Source: a virus | DNA length: 27,568 nt | IMG/VR virus record: IMGVR_UViG_3300031695_000022 | Coordinates: 1 to 27,568 of that record | Reading direction: 5' to 3' (one strand) | Part shown: one piece after another, positions 7,446 to 15,587 of the stretch | Layout: each line of letters opens with the position of its first letter | How positions within the stretch are numbered: position 1 is the stretch's first letter | Position numbers and translations under genes: made by a program | Notes under the pieces: generated by a model | The model's input: the letters and a program-made list of their open reading frames with translations, nothing else | Databases searched by the model: none | What the model was told of the DNA's origin: nothing

Positions 7446-8809
7446 TATTTTTAAATGGACATATATCAGGATTTGTAGATGAGTTAGTATCTTCTCTTAA
7501 CGATGTTGATAAAGCAGCCGCACTCGTAAATTACGAGGAGCAGGCGTCTTTAGGGTCTAACGACCTTGATTCTATAATAGGGATTCCTATCGTGTTTGTA
7601 TACCTTTATGACAATACAACCCCTGAAGGGCTTGCAGGTATAAAAAATGCGGACATAGGACTAGTAAGCGAGCTTCTTAAAGACAGGTTTAATGAAGCTG
7701 CAGAGTCTTTAAATGTAAAATTCTACCTAGCGAGTAAACGAGAAGCAGGCACGAATCTAGCAATACCTGGATCCCTATCTATTGATATAGCGGGGGACAC
7801 AACAGAGACAGAGTCTTATGGACTGCAGGGAGGTACTTATGGGTTTTACACTACAGTTAATACTTTCGATGACGGACTAGCTATGGGGGATGTAGACACA
7901 GGAGGTAACTATATTCGCGGCCTGAGAACCTCAACTATTGACTCTTTTTTCAATAATAACTTCTTCAATGGGTCTCAGGCTTTACCAATAATACTGACCA
8001 ATAGACTGAATGGTACCTCATTAGAGAGCACCGAAGGTAAATGGGGGTTTATGAGTGGCTGCCACCCTGCAGTAGGAGAGCTTCAGCCTTACTATGGGAT
8101 TTTACCTTACCACGCGTTAGGGCAGGATGTTTTAGATATGTTAGATATAGAGGTGCACACCCAAGCAGCAAGCACTACTACTCGTGACTCAGGTCAGGTA
8201 ATAGCGATGGATCCAGGTGTAGAGGATTTGATTTTAGAAGACTCCATACCCCTTATAAAACACTTTATAGGGTCTATGTTTGGTTTACTGCCTACGGGCA
8301 TGTCCAGTATGGACTCTATGCAGTTAGGTGTTTCATCCGACTGTAACTCTAGTGGGTGCATTATCACGGGAGGTTCAGGGGACTGTATCTCAGACACCCT
8401 CCCCTCAAGTAACTCCTTATACTTCTCTACATTTATAAGTGATATTTATACGGGAAACTGCGAAGAGGAAGCTACCGAGTCAGGGCACTACGAAAGTAAA
8501 GTTAATGCCATGAATTTTTTTAACACGGATTTAGGGATAATACCTACATATACCGCAGAACAAATACTCAAGATTAGAGGCGGATTTGCTACCTCAGGTA
8601 CAGTTTTACACTCACTGCAGAGCACCTTTGCGGATTTTGTAGATATAGCCGCACAGGAGGAGGACTACTGTGATAACTTTGAGAATTCGACGGCAGTTAT
8701 AGCTTTTAGGAGGGTTTCTAAAAGCGTAGATTTAAAGGAGGAGGCGGAAAGCTTTAACTCCGTTATAGGTAAGATAAAAACATTGTGTAACTATATAGTT
8801 TATAAGTAA
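7442..8809 (+). CDS. Degenerate M43 (pappalysin-like) metallopeptidase homologue, probable virion protein
   Basis: I read this 455-residue protein as an inactive relative of M43 peptidases. The order of landmarks fits the family. First comes IPIVFVYLYD (48-57, compare 'iPVVfHV'), then a helix with ELLKDRFNEAAESLNVKFYLAS (77-98, compare 'qi..LN..f.....i.F.LA'). Next is IKHFIGSMFGLLPTG at 272-286 in place of l.HExGHxxGLxHTf, then GDCISDTLP (313-321, compare GD.v.DTP). VNAMNFF (354-360) fills the Met-turn place, followed by YTAEQ (370-374, compare FT..Q). In the zinc motif only the first His (H274) remains; the catalytic Glu is F275, the second His is S278 and the third is P284. There is no signal peptide. 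It overlaps the next gene by one base (TAATG), and that gene encodes an M43 protein with an intact site. The role is probably structural or binding; catalysis is very unlikely. Confidence 0.65.
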   Translation: MIFLNGHISGFVDELVSSLNDVDKAAALVNYEEQASLGSNDLDSIIGIPIVFVYLYDNTTPEGLAGIKNADIGLVSELLKDRFNEAAESLNVKFYLASKREAGTNLAIPGSLSIDIAGDTTETESYGLQGGTYGFYTTVNTFDDGLAMGDVDTGGNYIRGLRTSTIDSFFNNNFFNGSQALPIILTNRLNGTSLESTEGKWGFMSGCHPAVGELQPYYGILPYHALGQDVLDMLDIEVHTQAASTTTRDSGQVIAMDPGVEDLILEDSIPLIKHFIGSMFGLLPTGMSSMDSMQLGVSSDCNSSGCIITGGSGDCISDTLPSSNSLYFSTFISDIYTGNCEEEATESGHYESKVNAMNFFNTDLGIIPTYTAEQILKIRGGFATSGTVLHSLQSTFADFVDIAAQEEDYCDNFENSTAVIAFRRVSKSVDLKEEAESFNSVIGKIKTLCNYIVYK

Positions 8810-11800
8810 TGGGTAAGTTTAAAAACAACACAAAAGTAGATGCACATCCAAACGAGTTTTGCGCACATGATATTATAAAGGAAGATCAAGAACCAGTACT
8901 ATCCCCTGAGGATAGGGAGGCGCTGAGGGTGGAGGAAGCTATTGTTCGTACACGACTAAAGAAGTACAATGACAAAGTAAGGTCAAATACACGAGCATTC
9001 ACCCCCCTAACAGAACCTTATCAGGATTATGCGGATTCGGAGCTTATTTATATACCTTTAGTATTTCATCAGTTTTCTAATAATGACCCTGAATGGTGGT
9101 ATAGCACCTCTAATCTTCCAGCAGGACATACTGACTCTACCTACCCAGAGGAATTTTACATAGAGGTAGTTGATTATTTAAATGCCTACTTGGATGGTAC
9201 AAACCTCCCTGAGATAGGTAATTTAGGTGCGCATAAGTTTCATCCTGATCACGGGGTTGTAAGCAAGCTTAGGTTTAAAATAGCTACCCACCTTCCTAGT
9301 ACTTACGTATCTAACTTTCTGTCCACTACGCCTAACCACAGTTTTGTGGAAATGGGAGCACTGAACGGGGAGACTAGTTTTTACCATACTAACCCTGCGA
9401 TAGAGGCTGCCGTAGCAAGCGCAGATGCCGCCGTAGCTGTAGCTCTAATAGCTAAAGACGCTATCTATAATGCCCAGATAGAAGCGGGAAAGACTGAAGG
9501 TGAAGCCTTAACAGTACTTTTCCAGTCTGACGCCTACAAGGCGTACTCAGACGCAATTTACATACAATCTCTTGGAGGACTGATGGAGTGCGGACCTAAC
9601 GGAGCTATACTTACTTATAATATAGACGATCTTGATTCATGCAAGATGGCGCTTATGCACGCACTTGAAGTAGAGGATTCGAGTTTATACCCCACTGCGT
9701 GTTCTGACGCGGCCTGCCTAGACAATCTGTCAGATGGTGGGGCCTGCAAGTCTGAGCCTACCACTCCTTTTGGGATGGTGTCGGGAGCTAGGAAGGACTA
9801 CTACGGTTCCCTGTATAAGCATGCAGAGGAAGTGGGCGGTATGGGGAATAGGATTCCTGTTATGAATGTATGGACCACTATTGGACAACTTCAGCAATCA
9901 ACTCTCTGGAGCGGTTTAGGGTTTCAGCCAGGCGGTACACATAACGGTAATGTGTATATGGATCAAAGCACTAGGTTTGAGGGCAGCTCTTCTTTTTACG
10001 CTGAAATACTACTTCACGAGTTAGGGCATGCCTTAGGGTTACCTCACACCTTTCAGGGAGGGGCTGTACGCTCCTTAAAAAACAAGGTTGTCCCAGCATT
10101 CAAATTCCCCCTAGTTGACCACACTTATATTGAAGACGCAGGAGCTTCTTATTTATCGGCTGTAACCTTTGGGTACTCCCATTCAGGTTGCGATGAAAAT
10201 GTTAGAATTATATCGGAAGTAATAAGTGACATAACTATTGGGGATTTATTCCACACTATGGGTGCCTATACCCCTGCGGGGAACGGGTACTCTTCGGGGG
10301 AGGAGGAGGATGATTCTTTCGCAATCCCTATCTCTAAATTAATAGGATTTGAAGGGGAGGGAATGTCTCTACTAGGATCTTTAGATTGTATTTTAAATGG
10401 CACTCCTCTCCTAGTTACTTTTTCGGGTGCATACTACATGAATATATCAATGAGCACTCTTGAGGAGATGCGGGCACTACCTCACGACTTTGTTGTAGCC
10501 CCCGCAGGAAGTGAGATAAGTTTTATGCCATTCCATTATGGTTTGAGGAAATACATGCGAATAAACTGGGAAGAAGGAGACTGGGCTACAGGGGATCATA
10601 TGACTATACCTATAAACGTAACTCCTCAAGGTTCTTTTGTAATAAATATTATGTATAATAAGGTGTACGATGATAATATGCCTTACAACCTTGAGTTTAG
10701 AGTTACCTTGGACGGCGAAGAAGTTATTGTAGGTACAACGGAGGGTGTAGGGGGAGGCCCATGGGAGGACGCTATAAGTTACTCTCTCGATGTAGCTAAT
10801 GCATTACCTGAAGTATCACTGTCGGGTATAACTGATGTGAGTGTATATTCCTCTACTGCCATTGGTGTGCAGGATTTTTCTGTAGTAGGGGGGTCTTTAA
10901 ATTCTATTGATGTAGTTATAGAAGAAGATCATGCGGATTTATCTGTGGATGAAGCAACTTTTGTAAATTTATTTTACAGCGAGATTCTTAACAGTATTGA
11001 TATAAACAGTAAGGCAGCTTTCCAAAGATCTTTTGCTGATGGGGTTATACTTAAAAATACAGCCTCAACCGCGGGTAATGGAAATTCATTTTCTGATGCA
11101 GAGCAAAGCCGTAGAATCTCTTTATGGGAGCAGACTTTAAACCTACCTAGTTTCTGGGGAGGGAGTGTTGACGAAACACAAGTTAACTCTCAAGGGAACG
11201 CTTCCCTAGTATTTAATAAAACCATAACAGAGGAGGCTTACTCGGATCTTGAGAGTTTGGAGATAACAAATGACCTAAACACTCCTGAAACTAACTTCCA
11301 GTTCACCTCAGTTACAGGTGTCCCCGCTATACTAGTCTACAGCTCCTCCGTTGAATACCAGAATCAATCCTACTGGGATAAGATTCATATACCTGTAAGT
11401 ACTTCGGTATCGCCTTTAGGGGATGTATATTTAGTTATAGGCTTCTCTCACTTTGAGCGGCCTATAGCTGTAACACAGGTCTTTACTTACGGAGGAGACA
11501 CTAGGCAATCCTACGGGGTTAGCGATCTAAATGATGACCTAGAGTTGATTATACCTATTGGAGATGTTTCCAGTATCGTAATCTCCCCTAATATAACCCC
11601 AAACCCAATAGAGGAATACTCTATTATAACATCTATAAAGACTACAGTAACTGGGAGTCTTATCAAAACAAAGACCCACGTTCCTTTTTGTCACCCAAAT
11701 GGAGACGGATCTACTTCTGATGTGTTTGATGAGTTTTGGCATATTAACTTTAATTGGTTAGATGAGAATTACCCCGTTTACCCAGACAACTGGCCTACAG

Positions 11801-13329
11801 ATAAAGCTTATAATCAATTTTTAGACGACGGAGTAACTCCTCTATGTCCTTGCCTGTATGCAACACAGTCTTATACTCTTTACAACAGCTTCAGAACTAA
11901 TATCCCTATAGAAGGGTCTTCGTTTTTAAAAACAATAGCGAATATGTATGAGTTTACGGGGTATTTTTATGCAGGATTCTGGAGGTCTATATTTGATACG
12001 GAGAGTATGTACGAACAGTCCCATATGGACTTCTCTAATACCAGGGATGTACTAGCTAATGGGCATGCACCTTTATTTGGGTATTATGGGTTTTCTCCTT
12101 ATCAAGGGATGCCAGCATCCTTCAAATTAAACTTTGATGCGGATTCTGAGGATTTCTATATATACGATGATTTACTCTCCGATACTCCTAGAGTAATTAC
12201 AAGTGGGAAGACCTCGTATTCAGAGCTACTAACTAGAGTTATGTTGGGGAGCTCAGCTCCTGAAGACGATAACTATAATCCGTTTAAAGTAGATGTAGCG
12301 GACGACATAACAGATCCGTACCTATTTAGTATGGACTACCTAAATGAGGACAATCCTTTCCATGGAACACAGACTTCTGTGGGGGTTGTTGATGTAAGGT
12401 TCATGCACCATGCCATGAACTATAACAGGTACGTGCAACCTATCGTAGATGGGGAATTCACTTTCAGCCAGGAGGTAATGTCCGCTAAAAGGATTTTATA
12501 CAGCCCTGAAGGGATATTTAGGGTGGAGGCTATCTACGATGGAGGTAGAGGTAAGTGGGGGTTTATAGATAGATTCTCAAAATTAACAGACTTTAAAAAC
12601 TCCTCTTCAACCTCTCCTGATATTCAGACCGCTCTGCAGGAGATAACCGATCGTGTAGTTGCTTTCGAACCTGACGCTCTCTTTGGGTGTACGGATGTAG
12701 ACGCAATTAACTACAATTCTACTGTTACGTATAATGATGGCAGCTGCATGTTCCCAGGAGATGATTGTCTTCAGGATACACTAGTTATAGAGATATGCCT
12801 GGACCAAAACCTACTTACATGCAACACAATAGTGGATGAGAATATAATAAACTCTTTCTTACCTGGCGAAGAATTCAGCGAACTTCACTACACACTCGAA
12901 CATCCTTACGTTGAGAATTGCGTAGGAGGGGGTATTCAGTACCATATAAACAATGCTGAAAAATGTGTTTATGGAGAGTGGGGTGTAGAAGGGTGTCTCC
13001 TGGTAGGAGACACTACCCTGGAAGATATACCTGCGGAGGCTCTAAGCCTAGACTGCCCTGGAGGAGCGCGATACACTATAACTTCTAATACCTATACTTC
13101 GGGAGGTATGTACTTTGACGGTACGGGAGCTAGTTATACGGGTAACTACTCCTTCCGAAGCGACAATCTCGCATACTCAGGAAGTGCTCATACCTCTGGT
13201 GTAAGGTTGTATACAGAGAAACAGCTATCTGTACCTAAGACGTCTTCAGATTCTTTACTTGCTTTAGCAAAAAAGTTTGAAAAAATACGAAAAAATATTG
13301 AAAATATTTGTAAATTTGTAAAATTATAA
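8809..13329 (+). CDS. Large tail/adhesin protein with an M43-type metallopeptidase domain apparently split by a ~700-residue insertion
   Basis: The 1506-residue product begins like secreted M43 peptidases: a short 'FCAHDIIKED' segment with a Cys at 18 (compare the family's CGT start), a Glu/Arg helix, then ELIYIPLVFHQF (78-89). The zinc site is intact at 403-413, HELGHALGLPH followed by TFQGG, with E404 as the expected general base. The usual nearby DTP and Met-turn motifs are not found there. Good candidates occur far downstream, as DTPR at 1125-1128 and HHAMNYNRY around M1203, followed by FTFSQEVM, so about 700 beta-rich residues seem inserted in the domain. An alternative Met-turn is M484 (FHTMGAY). 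One GCTD...DGSC repeat lies at 1293-1313. The last 40 residues are Lys-rich and helical. No signal peptide is seen, so it is presumably a virion protein acting on host surface or virion proteins. Confidence 0.72.
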   Translation: MGKFKNNTKVDAHPNEFCAHDIIKEDQEPVLSPEDREALRVEEAIVRTRLKKYNDKVRSNTRAFTPLTEPYQDYADSELIYIPLVFHQFSNNDPEWWYSTSNLPAGHTDSTYPEEFYIEVVDYLNAYLDGTNLPEIGNLGAHKFHPDHGVVSKLRFKIATHLPSTYVSNFLSTTPNHSFVEMGALNGETSFYHTNPAIEAAVASADAAVAVALIAKDAIYNAQIEAGKTEGEALTVLFQSDAYKAYSDAIYIQSLGGLMECGPNGAILTYNIDDLDSCKMALMHALEVEDSSLYPTACSDAACLDNLSDGGACKSEPTTPFGMVSGARKDYYGSLYKHAEEVGGMGNRIPVMNVWTTIGQLQQSTLWSGLGFQPGGTHNGNVYMDQSTRFEGSSSFYAEILLHELGHALGLPHTFQGGAVRSLKNKVVPAFKFPLVDHTYIEDAGASYLSAVTFGYSHSGCDENVRIISEVISDITIGDLFHTMGAYTPAGNGYSSGEEEDDSFAIPISKLIGFEGEGMSLLGSLDCILNGTPLLVTFSGAYYMNISMSTLEEMRALPHDFVVAPAGSEISFMPFHYGLRKYMRINWEEGDWATGDHMTIPINVTPQGSFVINIMYNKVYDDNMPYNLEFRVTLDGEEVIVGTTEGVGGGPWEDAISYSLDVANALPEVSLSGITDVSVYSSTAIGVQDFSVVGGSLNSIDVVIEEDHADLSVDEATFVNLFYSEILNSIDINSKAAFQRSFADGVILKNTASTAGNGNSFSDAEQSRRISLWEQTLNLPSFWGGSVDETQVNSQGNASLVFNKTITEEAYSDLESLEITNDLNTPETNFQFTSVTGVPAILVYSSSVEYQNQSYWDKIHIPVSTSVSPLGDVYLVIGFSHFERPIAVTQVFTYGGDTRQSYGVSDLNDDLELIIPIGDVSSIVISPNITPNPIEEYSIITSIKTTVTGSLIKTKTHVPFCHPNGDGSTSDVFDEFWHINFNWLDENYPVYPDNWPTDKAYNQFLDDGVTPLCPCLYATQSYTLYNSFRTNIPIEGSSFLKTIANMYEFTGYFYAGFWRSIFDTESMYEQSHMDFSNTRDVLANGHAPLFGYYGFSPYQGMPASFKLNFDADSEDFYIYDDLLSDTPRVITSGKTSYSELLTRVMLGSSAPEDDNYNPFKVDVADDITDPYLFSMDYLNEDNPFHGTQTSVGVVDVRFMHHAMNYNRYVQPIVDGEFTFSQEVMSAKRILYSPEGIFRVEAIYDGGRGKWGFIDRFSKLTDFKNSSSTSPDIQTALQEITDRVVAFEPDALFGCTDVDAINYNSTVTYNDGSCMFPGDDCLQDTLVIEICLDQNLLTCNTIVDENIINSFLPGEEFSELHYTLEHPYVENCVGGGIQYHINNAEKCVYGEWGVEGCLLVGDTTLEDIPAEALSLDCPGGARYTITSNTYTSGGMYFDGTGASYTGNYSFRSDNLAYSGSAHTSGVRLYTEKQLSVPKTSSDSLLALAKKFEKIRKNIENICKFVKL
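12685..12747 (+). repeat. GCTD-NYN-DGSC repeat, copy 1 (in the 1506-residue protein)
   Basis: A 21-residue unit with GCTD at the start, INYN in the middle and DGSC at the end, residues 1293-1313. This unit is common in large secreted proteins of marine Flavobacteriales and presumably folds as a small disulphide-linked or metal-binding turn. Four further copies occur in the 2738-residue protein. Confidence 0.85.
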
Positions 13330-13336
13330 TATAACT

Positions 13337-14074
13337 ATGACAGCTAATCATACATCTATCTATAAGAAGTACCTACAGGCTAGACACGCCTTCACGGAGT
13401 ACACCTTGCAGTTTATTAAAAATATAAGTGGGGGATCTAAATCTAAAGAAAGAACAGTTCTATATAATACGATAGCTTCTTGGATAGATTTCGTAGGTAA
13501 CGCAGTCCCCAACCCTACAAGTAATCAGGGTAAGGCGCCTAATAAAAGTGAGTTTATAATTGCCCCCCTAAGTGTTGAGGGGCTTTCTATAATCCATCCC
13601 CCTGTAAATGTATTTTTAAAGGACGCTAAAGGGGTTAAAACTCTTATAGGACGATTCACCCCTGGGGTTTCTTCGGGTACCGTAGGCTCTCTTGCAGCAA
13701 TGTTTACTAACCACCCAGATTTAACAGCTTCCTTTAATTCGGATACATTCTATATAACTGTTAACTTCTCAGTAGGGGCTAAGTATAACGGAGGGCAGAT
13801 AGTGGTGTCTAGCACCGCAGCCACCATTCCTCATACCATTATGATAGCAGGAGGGGCAGACCCTGTGCTACCTACTCTAAACCTAACTGACTCAGAAGTA
13901 GCTAAAGTTGACAGAGTTCTTGACAAAATAGCAATCAACTTGGGTATAGAGTACTCGGATAAAAAATACCTTGAACTAGTTTCAGGCCCCTTCGAAAGAG
14001 AGGTAAAAACATCTTTAAAGATTGCAAATAACTTATCATTAACTGCTGAAGATGGTAGCCCATTAGACGTATAA
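13337..14074 (+). CDS. Tail-associated protein of unknown function (245 residues)
   Basis: I do not recognise this protein. It begins with a helical segment (about 1-50, YKKYLQARHAFTEYTLQFIKN) and continues with a beta-rich core that includes EFIIAPLSVEGLSIIHPPV and FLKDAKGVKTLIGRFTPG. It ends in a helical Asp/Lys-rich stretch (about 180-230, SEVAKVDRVLDKIAINLGIEY). There is no signal peptide or membrane segment. It sits seven bases after the giant peptidase-containing gene and eleven before the tail fibre gene, so it may be a fibre or adhesin attachment protein or chaperone. That role is inferred from context alone. Confidence 0.5.
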   Translation: MTANHTSIYKKYLQARHAFTEYTLQFIKNISGGSKSKERTVLYNTIASWIDFVGNAVPNPTSNQGKAPNKSEFIIAPLSVEGLSIIHPPVNVFLKDAKGVKTLIGRFTPGVSSGTVGSLAAMFTNHPDLTASFNSDTFYITVNFSVGAKYNGGQIVVSSTAATIPHTIMIAGGADPVLPTLNLTDSEVAKVDRVLDKIAINLGIEYSDKKYLELVSGPFEREVKTSLKIANNLSLTAEDGSPLDV

Positions 14075-14084
14075 TATATATAAA

Positions 14085-15581
14085 ATGAAAATATCTAATT
14101 TACCTAAAACATCTAAACCTAAAGGTTCAGATTTAATAACTATTGTTCAAGGGGCGACCACAAAAGTTATCAGCTTTAAAGATTTCATGGAGACAGTAAA
14201 TATGACTGCATCTAAAATATCCTCCGAAGTAAAAACTCTCAGGGCAGATCTATTTAAAAGAGCTATTGATAAAAACAACCCTGTATTCGTTAACTCTGTA
14301 AGAGTTCCTACCCCTAAAAACGCCAAGGATGCTGCTACAAAAGCATATGTAGATAAAAGCGCAATGCATAGGGTGAAGGTAGATGGGAGCACCTCTATCG
14401 CAGCCCCTCTTACTTACGGTAAGAAGTTTAAGTTCGGACCTAGGGATTTGGTTTCTAAGGATTATGCAGACTCTTTATTAGATAGTACATTAAAAACTGT
14501 AAAATATTTAAACGCAAGTGCATATCCTAAAGCTTCTGTAGGGGATGTTTTTATCTCAAATCAGGAATATAAAAAATTCGCAGGTAATGGCCCCACTTTA
14601 CAGAAAGGGGACATACTTATATGCCTAGAAGATAGTCCTGGAGGAACACATAGTTCTTCTATATCTCAGTTTGCAATAGTAAACACTAATGTTGAAGAGG
14701 CTACTGAGAATGTAATAGGAATGGTTAAATTTTCTACAGACGAAGAGGTATTAAACTTCTCTTCAGATATGTCAGCATTAACCCCTAAGAAGTATAAAGA
14801 CTCGCTACTAGCTAGTAGTAGTTATAACAGAAAACTTATAACTACAACTACATATGCAGCTACAGAGATAGATAAAGGTATCCTAGCTGTAGATAACCGC
14901 AGAGGGGCTTCTGTTATTACGCTCCCTGCTGTTGCAGGATTAAAAGAGCCTGGCTTATTTAAACTAACTATTAAGGATGAGTTTGGTCAAGCAGACGTTA
15001 GAGCTGTAACAATTAAATCTACGGGGTCATCTATAGATGGTAAATCTTCTATAGTGTTAGCTAATAAATACCAAGCTGTAACTGTATACAATGATGGTAA
15101 AGATTACTATATAGAAAACAATACTCATACTGACGGAGAGATGTCAGATAACGTACTACGCTCAGGAGTAGTGTACCCCTCGATAAACAACGTTAAGGAG
15201 TCTTTATACTCTACAGAGATAGATTTAGCTCAATTCGATGTAGGGCAGGGATTTAAAATAACTGCTTCAGGATTCTTTGCAGCCAACACTAATACAAAAT
15301 CAGTTACAATTGATGTAGGAGGAATTTCTACGGTAGCAAACACTACTACAACTGCCCCAAACGCTAAGAGTTTTGTGGCAACTGTAACTATATTAAAAGA
15401 GGCTAGGTATGCTGTAGCGTACGGATCTATGCTTATAGATGCTGTAGCGGCCGACACATACCTAACTAATGGCCTTAACGTGGATTGGGGTACGTCAGTA
15501 GATGTAGCCATAACAGGTAATGCAGCGACAACTAATACGGATATTCAGATATATTCATTTACAGTAGAACCTTTAAAATAG
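14085..15581 (+). CDS. Tail fibre protein
   Basis: The 498-residue product shows several classic fibre signatures. The start (ISNLPKTSKPKGSDLITIVQG, residues 3-23) matches the 'i..Lp....sD.~~ivqgg.t.~is~~~l' segment of phage fibres and their baseplate-binding ends. KNAKDAATKAYVDKS (78-92) is the 'P.n..DAatKaYVD' fibre motif, with a second, weaker copy at about 116-132. NVIGMVKFSTDEE (209-221) followed by ALTPKKY (231-237) corresponds to the 'GvvrlAt..e......a.tP..~' fibre repeat. Residues about 254-348 resemble the ITLP...IKDE.G.A....I...GssIDG.....i...y..v.vy.dG..yy module found at many fibre tips. The C-terminus (about 370-498) is a Thr/Ala-rich beta domain, likely the receptor-contacting or trimer-locking tip. 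The protein should be a trimer. Confidence 0.8.
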   Translation: MKISNLPKTSKPKGSDLITIVQGATTKVISFKDFMETVNMTASKISSEVKTLRADLFKRAIDKNNPVFVNSVRVPTPKNAKDAATKAYVDKSAMHRVKVDGSTSIAAPLTYGKKFKFGPRDLVSKDYADSLLDSTLKTVKYLNASAYPKASVGDVFISNQEYKKFAGNGPTLQKGDILICLEDSPGGTHSSSISQFAIVNTNVEEATENVIGMVKFSTDEEVLNFSSDMSALTPKKYKDSLLASSSYNRKLITTTTYAATEIDKGILAVDNRRGASVITLPAVAGLKEPGLFKLTIKDEFGQADVRAVTIKSTGSSIDGKSSIVLANKYQAVTVYNDGKDYYIENNTHTDGEMSDNVLRSGVVYPSINNVKESLYSTEIDLAQFDVGQGFKITASGFFAANTNTKSVTIDVGGISTVANTTTTAPNAKSFVATVTILKEARYAVAYGSMLIDAVAADTYLTNGLNVDWGTSVDVAITGNAATTNTDIQIYSFTVEPLK

Positions 15582-15587
15582 AAAATA

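Noticed and set aside
9550-9760. CDNL/ACSD Cys segment of the 1506-residue protein considered as a further GCTD repeat.
   Set aside because: It lacks the GC(T/M)D start, the NYN centre and the DGSC end in register.
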